The notes below the pieces were generated by a model. It made no database searches. It had not been told where the DNA came from and saw only the letters and a program-made list of their open reading frames with translations. Below, piece after piece: positions 51,208 through 60,223 of a DNA stretch of 64,000 nucleotides. This DNA comes from Bosea beijingensis. Its GTDB lineage: Bacteria > Pseudomonadota > Alphaproteobacteria > Rhizobiales > Beijerinckiaceae. Numbering within the stretch: position 1 is the stretch's first letter; each line of letters opens with the position of its first letter. The translations under genes and the position numbers were made by a program. The stretch covers positions 310,001 through 374,000 of the forward strand of contig NZ_CP132359.1 of NCBI RefSeq assembly GCF_030758975.1. The letters are read 5' to 3'.

Positions 51208-52095
51208 TCACGCCGCCTTCGACTGCGAGCGCACCGCGGCCGAGTAGTCCTCCATCACCACCTTGCCCATGTTGCCGGTGATGAAGTTGTACGGGCCGAT
51301 TTCGGAGACCAGCGTCACCTCGGCGGCCGAGCCGGTGATGAAGCACTCGTTGAAGCTTTCCAGCTCCTCCGGGCGGATGCGTCGCTCGACCACCTCGAAG
51401 CCGCGCTGGCGGCAGAGGTCGATCACCGACTGGCGGGTGATGCCGTTCAGGAAGCGGTCGGCCAGCGGGGTGTGGATCACGCCGTCCTTGATGAAGAAGA
51501 TATTGGCGCCGGTGCATTCGGCGACATTGCCTTCCCAGTCGAGCATCATCGCGTCGGCATAGCCGGCGCGCTCGGCCTTGTGCTTGGAGAGCGAGCAGAT
51601 CATGTACAGGCCCGCCGCCTTGGCATGAACCGGCGCGCAGGCCGGATCGGGCCGGCGGTAATCGGCGACGTCGAGGCGGATGCCCTTCAGCTTCGCCGCC
51701 ATGTCGAACATGCTCGGCCATTCCCACACGGCGATCGCGGTGTGGATCTTGTTGTTCATGCCGGAGACCGCCATCATCTCCGAGCCGCGCCAGGCGACCG
51801 GGCGGATATAGGCGTCCTTCAGGTTGTTCTCCTTCAGGCAGAGATACTTGGCCTCGTCGAGCTCTGCGACCGAGTAGGGGATCGTGAAATCCATGATCTC
51901 GGCCGACTTGTGGAAGCGCTGCGAGTGCTCGGTGCTCTTGTAGATCACGCCGTCATAGGAGCGCTCGCCCTCGAAGATGCACGAGCCGTAGTGCAGTCCA
52001 TGGGTCAGTACGTGAATGCGGGCGTCCTTCCACGGCACGAGCTTGCCGTCGAACCAGATGACGCCATCGCGCTGGTCGAAAGGAATGACTGACAT
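51208..52095 (-). CDS. ilvE: Branched-chain amino acid aminotransferase
   Basis: The 295-residue class IV PLP enzyme has the PLP lysine in HAKAAGLYM (K159), HYGSCIFEGERSYDG near residue 35, and the phosphate-binding ECTGANIFFIK with LNGITRQSVIDLC. It catalyses the last step of leucine, isoleucine and valine synthesis, and the reverse step of their breakdown, using glutamate. The start at 52095 has AGGAGAAGG upstream; the longer frame adds a basic leader not found in the family. It is divergent from a MarR-type gene, an order often seen in this group. Confidence 0.95.
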   Translation of the reverse strand: MSVIPFDQRDGVIWFDGKLVPWKDARIHVLTHGLHYGSCIFEGERSYDGVIYKSTEHSQRFHKSAEIMDFTIPYSVAELDEAKYLCLKENNLKDAYIRPVAWRGSEMMAVSGMNNKIHTAIAVWEWPSMFDMAAKLKGIRLDVADYRRPDPACAPVHAKAAGLYMICSLSKHKAERAGYADAMMLDWEGNVAECTGANIFFIKDGVIHTPLADRFLNGITRQSVIDLCRQRGFEVVERRIRPEELESFNECFITGSAAEVTLVSEIGPYNFITGNMGKVVMEDYSAAVRSQSKAA

Positions 52096-52277
52096 GGACC
52101 TTCTCCTGGGTGCTCGTTTCCGGAACTCGGGCACAGCCGTTTTCGGAACGCAAGCGCGGGTCTGAAGCTGCGTTGCAACGCGACGCTTTGAAATAATCGT
52201 TCGCTCAACGCCCTTGACCGGTAATCTTGCGTCTGAGATATGTCAATAAGGCTGACCCAAATTTTTGGACTCGCGTT

Positions 52278-52781
52278 TTGGCCCCATCCCCTTCCGACGC
52301 TGACGACCTGCCGCTCAGGCCCTCCTCCGAGGCGGTGCCGCACGACCTGATCGAACTCCTGTTCTTCGCCTATCGCGACTTCGTCGGTGACCCCGACCGC
52401 ATCCTCGCCGATTACGGTTTTGGCCGGGCGCATCACCGCGTCCTGCACTTCGTCCAGCGCCGGCCGGGCCTGACCATCGCCGAATTGCTCGACATCCTGC
52501 AGATCACCAAGCAGAGCCTGAACCGCGTGCTCAAGGAGCTCGTCGAGAAGGGCTATATCGAGCAGCGAACCGGCCGGCAGGACAAGCGCCAGCGTCATCT
52601 CCACACCACGGCCTCGGGCCAGGACCTGGCGCTGCGCCTCGTTCGCCTGCAGGCGAAGCGCATCAACCGCGCGCTCGAAGGCGCCGCCCCCGAGACCGCA
52701 GCCGTCGCGGCACGCTATCTCGCCGCGCTGATCGACCCGGCCGAGCGGCCGAAGGTGGAGCGCCTTCTCGACAAGGCTTAG
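52278..52781 (+). CDS. MarR family regulator (PetP-like)
   Basis: The 167-residue protein has PHDLIELLFFAYRDFVGDPDRILADYGFGRAHHRVLHFV, a recognition region LLDILQITKQSLNRVLKELVEKGYIEQR and a wing GRQDKRQRHLHTT. This matches the PetP-type MarR proteins that accompany the response regulator PetR in alphaproteobacteria. I use the TTG at 52278 because it follows a possible promoter (TTGACC at 52214 with a weak -10 near 52237). An earlier TTG at 52227 would lie before that start point. An inverted GTCA-N7-TGAC at about 52242 could be its operator. Confidence 0.82.
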   Translation: MAPSPSDADDLPLRPSSEAVPHDLIELLFFAYRDFVGDPDRILADYGFGRAHHRVLHFVQRRPGLTIAELLDILQITKQSLNRVLKELVEKGYIEQRTGRQDKRQRHLHTTASGQDLALRLVRLQAKRINRALEGAAPETAAVAARYLAALIDPAERPKVERLLDKA

Positions 52782-52801
52782 GAATCTCGGCTGCACCCCG
52801 T

Positions 52802-52930
52802 GTCATTCCGGGGCGCGCCGCAGGCGCGAACCCGGAACCCACGACTCGGTGAGACATTCGACCCCAAGTCGTTAGCCGCTCGCCCGGTCGTGGGTTCCGG
52901 GTTCTTCGCTGCGCGAAGCCCCGGAATGAC
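52802..52930. repeat. Composite palindromic repeat, GTCATTCCGGGG type
   Basis: Outer arms GTCATTCCGGGGC and GCCCCGGAATGAC (13 bases, perfect) and inner arms GAACCCGGAACCCACGAC and GTCGTGGGTTCCGGGTTC (18 bases, perfect) enclose a 45-base centre. Short hairpins lie in each half. Like the elements at 42056 and 51093, it is two inverted copies of one unit. It separates the MarR gene from the response-regulator gene, so transcription between the two may be reduced. Confidence 0.85.
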
Positions 52931-53055
52931 AAGGGTAGCGCTATCCAAGAACGATCGTCATGCCGTCTTAGCGGCGACCGGCTCCCTGCGTTATGCTATG
53001 GGAACCCTGCACCGCGAGAGCGCCGGGTCCAACCGGCGCAGGAGAAAGGCGCGAG

Positions 53056-53799
53056 ATGATCGCAACCGAGACCCTGGCGAAGCCGGCCCGCAAGCCCCTG
53101 CCTGACGAAGCCCCGCATGTCCTCGTCGTCGATGACGACCGGCGCCTGCGCGAATTGCTGGGGCGCTTCCTCGGCGATAACGGCTACCGGGTGACGACGG
53201 CCGCCAATGCAGCCGAGGCCGATACGCGGCTCGGCAATCTCGTCTTCGACGCGATCGTGCTCGACGTGATGATGCCCGGCGAGAACGGCTTCGACTTCGC
53301 GCGGCGCTTCCGCGACGGCTCGACAGTGCCGATCCTGATGCTGACCGCCCGCGCCGACGGCAAGGACCGCATCAACGGCCTCGAGATCGGCGTCGACGAC
53401 TATCTCTCCAAGCCATTCGAGCCCCGCGAATTGCTGCTCCGGCTCGGCAACATCCTCAAGCGCACATTGGTCGTCGAGGCCGCGCAATCCGGCACGCGGC
53501 CTGATTTCGTCCGCTTCGGCCCCTTCATCTACGGGCTGGCGCGCGGCGAATTGCGCAAGGGCGAGGAGACGATCCGCCTGACCGAGCGCGAGCGCGAGAT
53601 CCTGACTGCACTGGCGGAGCGCGCCGGCGAGGTCGTCCCGCGCGAGGAACTGGCCGCGCAGGGCTCCGCCGCCAATGACCGCACCGTCGATGTCCAGATG
53701 AATCGCCTGCGCCGCAAGGTCGAGCGCGACCAGACCGACCCGCTCTATCTCCAGACCGTGCGTGGCGTCGGCTACAGGCTGGTGACGGACCGGACGTGA
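53056..53799 (+). CDS. OmpR-family response regulator (PetR-like)
   Basis: The 247-residue protein has a receiver domain with HVLVVDDDRRLRELLG (acid pocket), IVLDVMMPGENG (phospho-acceptor Asp about 70), LMLTAR and the lysine in LSKPFEP. A winged-helix domain with LTEREREILTALAERAGEVVPREEL and TVDVQMNRLRRKVERDQTDPLYLQTVRGVGYRL follows. An 18-residue basic/proline-rich lead precedes the receiver. The start has GGAGAAAGG upstream. It overlaps the sensor-kinase gene by four bases (GTGA). This is the counterpart of Rhodobacter PetR, linked there to cytochrome bc1 genes. Confidence 0.92.
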   Translation: MIATETLAKPARKPLPDEAPHVLVVDDDRRLRELLGRFLGDNGYRVTTAANAAEADTRLGNLVFDAIVLDVMMPGENGFDFARRFRDGSTVPILMLTARADGKDRINGLEIGVDDYLSKPFEPRELLLRLGNILKRTLVVEAAQSGTRPDFVRFGPFIYGLARGELRKGEETIRLTEREREILTALAERAGEVVPREELAAQGSAANDRTVDVQMNRLRRKVERDQTDPLYLQTVRGVGYRLVTDRT

Positions 53800-55253
53800 C
53801 ACCGCTGCAACCCGGCAGGAAAGGTCCGACCGTGCTGCGCTCCGCCGCACGTACGCTGGCGCGCGTCTACGCCTTGCTGGAGCACGCGCTCGAAAGCCTG
53901 GGCAAGGCTGTGCGGCCGACCGTCAAGCGTATCGGACGGCCCTTGCAGATCGTCGCGCGCTATATGCCCAAGGGGCTCTATCCGCGTGCGCTGGTCATCG
54001 TCATCGCCCCGGTCGTGCTGCTGCAATCGGTCATCGCCTATGTCTTCATGGAGCGGCACTGGCAGACGGTGACGCAGCGTCTGTCCTCGGCCGTCTCCGC
54101 CGACATCGCCATGCTGATCGATGTTTACGAGAGCTATCCGCAGGATGCCGACACCACGACGCTGTCGCGCATCGCCGCCGAGCGGCTCGGCATGGACCTC
54201 GACATCATCGCCGATTCAGACCTGCCGGCGCCGGGCCCGCGCCCGTTCTTCTCGCTGCTCGATAACGCGCTCTCGACGGAGCTTTCCCAACAGGTCGCCC
54301 GCCCCTTCTGGCTCGACACGGTCGGCCGCTCCAGCCTGATCGAGATCCGTATCAAGCTCGGCAAGGACGTGATGCGCATCCTGACGCGGCGCAACTCGGC
54401 CTATGCCTCGAACAGCCACATCTTCCTGCTCTGGATGATCGGGACCTCGCTGATCCTGCTGACCATCGCGGTGCTGTTCCTGCGCAACCAGATTCGCCCG
54501 ATCCTGAAGCTCGCCGACGCGGCCGAAGCTTTCGGCAAGGGCCGCGACGCCGATTTCCGGCCGCGCGGCGCCCGCGAGGTCCGCCGCGCCGGCAATGCCT
54601 TCATCGAGATGAAGCGACGCGTCGAGCGCTCGATCGGCGAGCGCACCACGATGCTGAACGGCGTCAGCCACGACCTGCGCACCATACTCACCCGCTTCAA
54701 GCTCTCGCTCGCCCTGATGGAGCGCTCCTCGGAGATCGAGGCGCTGGAGAAGGATGTCGACGAGATGAGCCGCATGCTCGAGGACTATCTCGCCTTCGCC
54801 CGCGGCGATGCCGGCGAGACCGCGGTCGAGACCGACATCCGCTCCCTGCTGGAAGAGCTGAAATCCGATGCCGAGCGGCAGGGTCACCAGACCGGGTTGA
54901 CGGTCGAGGGCGATCCGCTCGTCGTGATCCGCCCGGATGCCTTCCGCCGCCTGCTCACCAATCTCGTCTCGAACGCCGCCCGCTACGGCGACCGCATCGC
55001 GATCCGGGCGACCCATGATGCCCGCTACCTGATCGTGATGGTCGACGATGACGGCCCCGGCATCCCGCTGGATCAACGCGAGGACGTCTTCCGCCCCTTC
55101 TTCCGGCTCGACGAAGCCCGCAATGTCGATGGCGGCGGCACGGGCCTCGGCCTCGCTATCGCCCGCGACATCGCGCGCGCCCATGGCGGCGACATCATGC
55201 TGGCCGATTCGCCGCTGGGCGGCCTGCGCGCGACCGTTCGGCTCCCGGTCTAG
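53796..55253 (+). CDS. EnvZ-like sensor histidine kinase
   Basis: The 485-residue protein starts at a GTG overlapping the response-regulator stop. It has two membrane helices, at about 65-85 (ALVIVIAPVVLLQSVIAYVFM) and 209-230. A periplasmic domain of about 120 residues lies between them, then HAMP, an H box (GVSHDLRTILTRF, His about 292), an N box (LLTNLVSNAARYGD), and G boxes DDGPGIP and GTGLGLAIARDIARAHGG. It would phosphorylate the partner regulator in response to an envelope signal. The 70-residue basic lead before the first helix is longer than in EnvZ. Confidence 0.93.
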   Translation: MTPLQPGRKGPTVLRSAARTLARVYALLEHALESLGKAVRPTVKRIGRPLQIVARYMPKGLYPRALVIVIAPVVLLQSVIAYVFMERHWQTVTQRLSSAVSADIAMLIDVYESYPQDADTTTLSRIAAERLGMDLDIIADSDLPAPGPRPFFSLLDNALSTELSQQVARPFWLDTVGRSSLIEIRIKLGKDVMRILTRRNSAYASNSHIFLLWMIGTSLILLTIAVLFLRNQIRPILKLADAAEAFGKGRDADFRPRGAREVRRAGNAFIEMKRRVERSIGERTTMLNGVSHDLRTILTRFKLSLALMERSSEIEALEKDVDEMSRMLEDYLAFARGDAGETAVETDIRSLLEELKSDAERQGHQTGLTVEGDPLVVIRPDAFRRLLTNLVSNAARYGDRIAIRATHDARYLIVMVDDDGPGIPLDQREDVFRPFFRLDEARNVDGGGTGLGLAIARDIARAHGGDIMLADSPLGGLRATVRLPV

Positions 55254-55323
55254 AAACGCAGTTTCGCTCGACAGCAGCGAAAACCGGGCGCTAGTCTCCG
55301 GGTGACGCAAGGGGAGACCCGAC

Positions 55324-56022
55324 ATGCGGTTCCTGAGACGATTTCTGGCTTCCCTCGCCGCAGCCATGCTGCTGGCGGCCCCCACAGCACAGGCCGAGGA
55401 GGTCATCGATCTCGGAGGAAGCTTCTTCGGCGGAGGCCGTGCCCTCCTCAACAAGCCGGCCGGCAAGGCGCGCGCCGGGCTCGTGCTGCTGACGGGCGGC
55501 GACGGCAATATCGGCGTCGGCGCGGATGGCAGCGTTGCGCGCAGCGGCAACTGGATCGTGCGCACCCGTGGCGCCTACGCCCGCAACGGCATCGCCAGTA
55601 TCACGCTCGATGCCGGCGCCAATCCGGCCAAGGCTGTGGAATACATGCGTGGCATCGCGCCCCGCGTCATCGTCGTGGCGATGAGTCGGGGCGCCCTCAA
55701 GGTCGCCGATACGCTCGCGGCCCGGCCGGACGGCGTCGTCTTCGCCTCATCGATCCTTGACGGCGCGCGCGGCATGATCGGTGATCCCGCAAGGCTGCCT
55801 CCGACGCTCATCATCCACCATAAGCAGGATAGCTGCCGCCTGACGCTGCCCGAATCGGCGGTCACCTTCCAGCAATGGACCGGCGGCAAGGCGCGCCTGA
55901 TCTGGATCGATGGCGGCAGCTCGACAGGCGATCCCTGCCAGGCCCGCGCCTATCACGGCTTCATCGGCCGCGAGGGCCAGGTCGTCTCCGCCATCACGAG
56001 CTTTGCGGGCTCGCTGCGCTAG
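55324..56022 (+). CDS. Exported alpha/beta-hydrolase-like protein
   Basis: The 232-residue protein has a signal peptide (FLASLAAAMLLAAPTAQA, cut before EEVIDLGG) and looks like an alpha/beta-hydrolase in reduced form. VVAMSRGALKVAD holds a serine in an elbow-like turn (the usual GxSxG is MSRGA), and VIIHHKQDSC and RAYHGF may supply the acid and the histidine. Two cysteines (DSCR and DPCQ) may pair. GGGAGAC lies before the ATG. Its 3' end overlaps the decayed LysR gene. The family resembles uncharacterised Rhizobiales exported hydrolases. Confidence 0.75.
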   Translation: MRFLRRFLASLAAAMLLAAPTAQAEEVIDLGGSFFGGGRALLNKPAGKARAGLVLLTGGDGNIGVGADGSVARSGNWIVRTRGAYARNGIASITLDAGANPAKAVEYMRGIAPRVIVVAMSRGALKVADTLAARPDGVVFASSILDGARGMIGDPARLPPTLIIHHKQDSCRLTLPESAVTFQQWTGGKARLIWIDGGSSTGDPCQARAYHGFIGREGQVVSAITSFAGSLR

Positions 56023-56664
56023 CACCAGCTCCGATCGGCGCGAGTTCCGGCAAGCGCGCCACGGCATGGTCGATGAAGGCGCGCACACGGGGTGCCGGCT
56101 GCCGGCCGCCCGGCACCACGAGTTGCACCGGCAGCAGCGGTGGCTCGAACTCCGACAGCAGGCGCACCAGCGTTCCGGCAGCGAGATCATCCGCCGCCTG
56201 ATAGGACAGGACCCGAGCCAGCCCGCGCCCTGCCCGCGCCGCGATCAGCACCGATTCCGCCTCGTTGACGATCAGACGCTTCGTCAGCACGACCGCGCTC
56301 CCGAGCGCGGCCCGCCGAAGCGCCAGGTCAGCGTCTGGTTGGCGGCAACGCTCGCGATCGTCTCTTGCGCGGCGATGTCGGCCGGGCGTCTGAGCGGCGG
56401 ACAATTCGCGAGATAGGACGGCGCAGCCACGAGGATGCGCCGAACCTCTCCGACCTTGCGCATCAGCAACCCGGAATTCGGTAGCGTCCCAATCCGGACG
56501 GCGAGCTGCAGATCCTCCTCGATCAGGTCGAGATTGCGATCCGCCAGCACGAGCTCGACCTGCACCTGCGGATAACGATCGAGGAACTCGCTGACCAGGA
56601 GCGTGACATGCCGCCGGCCGAAGGAGAGCGGCGCGGTGATGCGCAGAAGGCCGCTGACCGGCTC
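55994..56664 (-). pseudogene. Decayed LysR-family regulator (N-terminus lost, frameshifted)
   Basis: Only the effector-binding part is left. One frame encodes GLLRITAPLSFGRRHVTLLVSEF to TLTWRFGGPRS and then meets a stop; the text continues in another frame as SAVVLTKRLIVNEAESVLIAARAGRGLARVL and on to the stop at 55994. The frame change falls at about 56300-56318, over an 18-base palindrome (CCGCGCTCGGGAGCGCGG). The helix-turn-helix part is missing; instead the sequence passes into a fragment of a flavoprotein gene on the other strand. A functional LysR is not possible from this. Confidence 0.85.
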
Positions 56665-56670
56665 GGCCGC

Positions 56671-56985
56671 ATCGACGGCGACACCCTCACCATCCCGGAT
56701 TTCGCCGGAAACAGCTACTTCAATACCTTCGGGAACCTGCTGCAGGAGTCGCGCGCCGCGCTGCTCTTCGTCGACTTCGCGACCGGCAGCCTGCTGCAAT
56801 TGCAGGGCGAGGCGGAAATCGTCTGGCAGGGTCCGGAGCTGGTCCGCCTCGATGGCACCGAACGCTTGTGGCGCTTCCATGTGAAGCGTGGCTGGCGCCG
56901 TCCCGGCGCACTCCGCCTGCGCTGGTCGGCGCCGGAATTCGCACCAACCGCCTTGCAGACCGGCCTGTGGTCTGTGGCCGCCTAG
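56671..56985 (+). pseudogene. Fragment of a PPOX/flavin-dependent oxidoreductase gene
   Basis: About 105 codons, from IDGDTLTIPDFAGNSYFNTFGN through LQESRAALLFVDFATGSLLQLQGEAEIVW to LRLRWSAPEFAP, match the later part of the COG3576-type pyridoxamine-phosphate-oxidase-like domain. The first half of the domain is missing: upstream the frame runs antisense into the LysR remnant. No ribosome site or proper start exists at the junction. It overlaps the csaA stop by four bases. Confidence 0.78.
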
Positions 56986-57341
56986 AAGAGCCGCCCGCCG
57001 ATCGGTACCTCGTGTCCCGGCCCGATCAGGACGACCTCGCCCTCGGCATCGGGGATGCCAAGCGTCAGCACTTCCGACATGAACCTGCCGATCTGGCGCG
57101 GCGGGAAATTCACCACCGCGAGGACCTGCCGACCGGGGAGATCCTCCGGCCGGTAGTGCTTGGCGATCTGCGCCGAGGATTTCTTGCGGCCGATCGTGCC
57201 GCCGAAATCGATGACGAGCTTGATCGACGGCTTGCGCGCCTCTGGATAGGGCTCGGCCTCGACGATCGTGCCGACACGGATGTCGACCTTCAGGAAGTCG
57301 TCGAAGCCGATCTGCGCGGCCGGGGCGGAAGGCTCGCTCAA
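56982..57341 (-). CDS. csaA: CsaA-type tRNA-binding protein
   Basis: The 119-residue protein is one EMAP-II/OB-fold tRNA-binding domain: [68 protein letters not shown], and [10 protein letters not shown]. CsaA homodimers bind tRNA and have been linked to a chaperone role in protein export. Its ATG overlaps the chemoreceptor stop (ATGA), so translation is coupled to that gene. Confidence 0.92.
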   Translation of the reverse strand: MSEPSAPAAQIGFDDFLKVDIRVGTIVEAEPYPEARKPSIKLVIDFGGTIGRKKSSAQIAKHYRPEDLPGRQVLAVVNFPPRQIGRFMSEVLTLGIPDAEGEVVLIGPGHEVPIGGRLF

Positions 57342-59305
57342 AACTCGGCCCAGCCGTCGTCGCGCGCACCGGCCTTGGGCGCCGGAGCAGCACCGTTGGC
57401 CGCCTTGGCCCGCGGAACCGCCGGGCGCGGCGCCGAAGCGACCGCGGCCCGCATCGTCTGCGAGATCGCCTTGAGCCGGGCAACATCGCCGCCAAGCTGG
57501 AAGCGGGCGACCAGCGAGGACAGCCGGTCAGCTTCCTGTGAGAGGGAATGCGCAGCGGCGGTCGACTGCTCCGCCATCGCGGCGTTCTGCTGCGTCGCCT
57601 GGTCCATCTCGCCAACCGCAGAATTGACCTCCTGTAGGCCCGAAGCCTGCTCCTGCGCGGCCCCGGCGATCTCCGCGACCAGCGTGGTGACGCGCGTGAT
57701 CTCGGAGGCCATGCGCTGCAGCGCCCCCCCGGTCTGGCCGACGAGCTGGACGCCCTTCTCGACCTCGATGGTCGAGGCGTCGATCAGGGTCTTGATCTCC
57801 TTGGCGGCGGAGGCGGAACGCTGCGCCAGCGCCCGCACCTCGGAAGCGACGACGGCGAAACCCTTGCCGGCGTCGCCGGCCCGCGCCGCCTCGACCGAGG
57901 CGTTGAGCGCGAGCAGGTTTGTCTGGAAGGCGATCTCGTCGATCACGCCGACGATCTGCGAGATTTCCTGGGCGGACTTCTCGATGCCGCCCATCGCCGT
58001 CACCGCATCGCGAACGATGCTGGTCGACTGCTCGGCCTCGGTCTTGACCTGCTCCGTCGCCTGGTTGGCGAGGCGCGCGCTCTCGGCGGTCTGGCGGACC
58101 GTTGCGGTCAGCTCATCGAGCGCCGTCGCCGTCTCCTCGACCGAAGAGGCCTGCTGCTCGGTGCGGCTGGCGAGGTCGTCGGCCGCCTGGCTGATCTCGG
58201 TGGAGCCGGCCTTCATGCTCTCGGTATTGGTCGCGATCTGGCGCATCGCGTCCTGGAGCTTGGCGATGGCGCCGTTGAAATCGTCCTTCAGCTTGACGTA
58301 CTCGGCCGAGAAGGCCTCCTCGATCCGATAGGTCAGGTCGCCGTCCGAGAGGCGCTCCAGGCCCTGGCCGAGCGCATGGACCACATCGGCCTGCACGCGG
58401 GATTGTTCGGCACGATCGGCCTCGTTGCGGCGGCGCTCGCCATCGGCGGCGTGGCGGTGGCCGGCGGCCTCCTCCTCCATGCGGATCTTGTCGGCTTCCA
58501 TCGCCTCCTTGGCGAGGGCGGCGTCACGGAAGACGACGAGGGTCCGCGCCATGGCGCCGATCTCGTCGGAGCGTTCCTGATGCGCGATCGGGGTGTCGAG
58601 CTGGCCGGCAGCCAGACCTTCCATCGACCCGCGCACCGAGTGCAGCATGCCCGACGCGCGACGGCTCAGCACGATCACGAGGCCGAGCATGATGAGGCCG
58701 AGCGGCACCAGGACCTTGGCGACGCCGGCGACCATACCCATGAACGCCGCATCGACGTCCTGGACATGCAGGCCGGAGCCGACCACCCACTGCCACTGCG
58801 GAACGCCGATGATGTAGGAGATCTTGAGCGAAGGCTCCTTGTCGCCGGCCTTCAGCCAGCCATAGTCGACGAAGCCCTCGGTCTTCGCCTTCGCCAGCGC
58901 GATCATGTCCTGGACGAAGAACTTGCCGTCCGCATCCTTGAGCGGACGCATGTCGGTCGACTGGATCTTCTTGTTTGCGTGCAGGACGCTGATGCCGTCG
59001 TAATTGATCAGGAAGTAGTAGTTTCCGCCGTCGAAGCGCGCGCTACCGAGGGCATCCATCGCCAGCTTCTTGGCGTCGTCTTCCTTCAGCTCGCCGCTCT
59101 GGACGCGCGCCAGATAGCCTTTCACCGTGGTCGCGGCAGACTCGACGGCATTCTTCATCTCCGCCCGTTTGAGATTGATCATCTCGTTGCGGGCGGCATT
59201 CAGCGTGTAGCCGACGGCGCCGACGGCGATCAGCACGGCCAGGGCGGCGATCAGACCGAAGGAACGGCTGATCGAGAGGGTCGCAAGCTTCCGGGTGAAC
59301 GACAT
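57338..59305 (-). CDS. Methyl-accepting chemotaxis protein with single Cache domain
   Basis: The 655-residue chemoreceptor has an N-terminal membrane helix ([22 protein letters not shown]) and an sCache_2-type periplasmic domain at about 35-190 ([61 protein letters not shown]). A second membrane helix, HAMP and a signalling domain with the tip [23 protein letters not shown] follow. It ends DGWAEF, a WxxF-type pentapeptide that can tether CheR/CheB. Cache sensors of this kind often bind small carboxylates. The downstream csaA gene overlaps its stop. Confidence 0.93.
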   Translation of the reverse strand: MSFTRKLATLSISRSFGLIAALAVLIAVGAVGYTLNAARNEMINLKRAEMKNAVESAATTVKGYLARVQSGELKEDDAKKLAMDALGSARFDGGNYYFLINYDGISVLHANKKIQSTDMRPLKDADGKFFVQDMIALAKAKTEGFVDYGWLKAGDKEPSLKISYIIGVPQWQWVVGSGLHVQDVDAAFMGMVAGVAKVLVPLGLIMLGLVIVLSRRASGMLHSVRGSMEGLAAGQLDTPIAHQERSDEIGAMARTLVVFRDAALAKEAMEADKIRMEEEAAGHRHAADGERRRNEADRAEQSRVQADVVHALGQGLERLSDGDLTYRIEEAFSAEYVKLKDDFNGAIAKLQDAMRQIATNTESMKAGSTEISQAADDLASRTEQQASSVEETATALDELTATVRQTAESARLANQATEQVKTEAEQSTSIVRDAVTAMGGIEKSAQEISQIVGVIDEIAFQTNLLALNASVEAARAGDAGKGFAVVASEVRALAQRSASAAKEIKTLIDASTIEVEKGVQLVGQTGGALQRMASEITRVTTLVAEIAGAAQEQASGLQEVNSAVGEMDQATQQNAAMAEQSTAAAHSLSQEADRLSSLVARFQLGGDVARLKAISQTMRAAVASAPRPAVPRAKAANGAAPAPKAGARDDGWAEF

Positions 59306-59405
59306 TCGCGTATCCTGCGCGATAGGGGATTCCCCTCATTTGCGCAGAATTGGCTAAGGCCCGCTTAACATTGGCGCAGTTTCGCCATATTTCGTGCGCT
59401 CAGCG

Positions 59406-60158
59406 TCAGATCGCCGGCGCGTAATCCTCCTTGTCCTCGCCGCGATCCGAGGCGCGTTCGCGTCGGCGCGCCTTCAGCGGCCGCCCGGAGCAGATCGCCC
59501 GCGCCAGCCCGCGAAACGGCGCCGTCAGCCTGTGGACGTCCTCGGCACGCGCCATGATGCGCCCCGCCGTTTTCAGTTCGCGGTCGAGCCGCGCCATGGT
59601 CTTCGACAGTTCCGGCTCGTCATCGTCGAGCCAGGCCTCGGAAACGCGCGCCATCAGCAGCACGGCGCCCTGCACCCGCAGGTGGCCGAGTGCGTCCTCG
59701 GTCTGGATGCCGGCCGAGGCCAGCATGTAGCGCCAGGAATTGACGGCACCGCGATTGAGCGCCGCCAGCGCCAGCGGATCGCGGCGGATGGCGGGCGCGA
59801 TCTTGCGCAGGCCCGCCTTGTAGGGCGCCATCGCATCGAGCCGGCGCATGACGAGGTCGAACATGCGCTCCTTGACCGGCTCGCCCGCGAGGTCGTTGGA
59901 GGTATCGGCCAGGACGGCATCGTCGACGATGCGGGTAACCCCGCCGAGCATCGCAAGCTTGGACGGGAACAGCCCGCGCAACTGCGAAAGCGTCAGGCCG
60001 GCTTCGGTCGCGATATCCGGCAGCTCGATCTGGTCCCAGGGCCGTTCAGCCGCGAGCGTCATCAGCGCATCGACGGCGCGCTTGCGCGGATCGACCGGCT
60101 TTGCGGCCGGCTTTGGCTGCGCCGCCTCGGGCGGGGCGGAAACGGGTTTGCGGGCCAT
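59406..60158 (-). CDS. TetR family regulator
   Basis: The 250-residue protein has a 25-residue alanine/proline-rich lead, then a TetR-type helix-turn-helix: RAVDALMTLAAERPWDQIELPDIATEAGLTLSQLRGLFPSKLAML. A long ligand-binding helical region follows (VMRRLDAMAPYKAGLRKIAPAIRRDPLALAAL). A GAGGAG site precedes the ATG. It matches a group of TetR proteins found beside proC in this order; the ligand and targets are unknown. It lies 65 bases after proC on the same strand. Confidence 0.86.
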   Translation of the reverse strand: MARKPVSAPPEAAQPKPAAKPVDPRKRAVDALMTLAAERPWDQIELPDIATEAGLTLSQLRGLFPSKLAMLGGVTRIVDDAVLADTSNDLAGEPVKERMFDLVMRRLDAMAPYKAGLRKIAPAIRRDPLALAALNRGAVNSWRYMLASAGIQTEDALGHLRVQGAVLLMARVSEAWLDDDEPELSKTMARLDRELKTAGRIMARAEDVHRLTAPFRGLARAICSGRPLKARRRERASDRGEDKEDYAPAI

Positions 60159-60223
60159 GGGCAGCTCCTCTCGCTTCGCAATGAGCGGAGGTTAGGCCGC
60201 TATCGTGGCAGGCGGAAGGCCAT

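Noticed and set aside
56608..56985. A 125-codon plus-strand gene as an intact small PPOX protein
   Set aside because: The first 21 codons are antisense to the LysR remnant, the flavin-domain N-terminal half is missing and there is no ribosome site.
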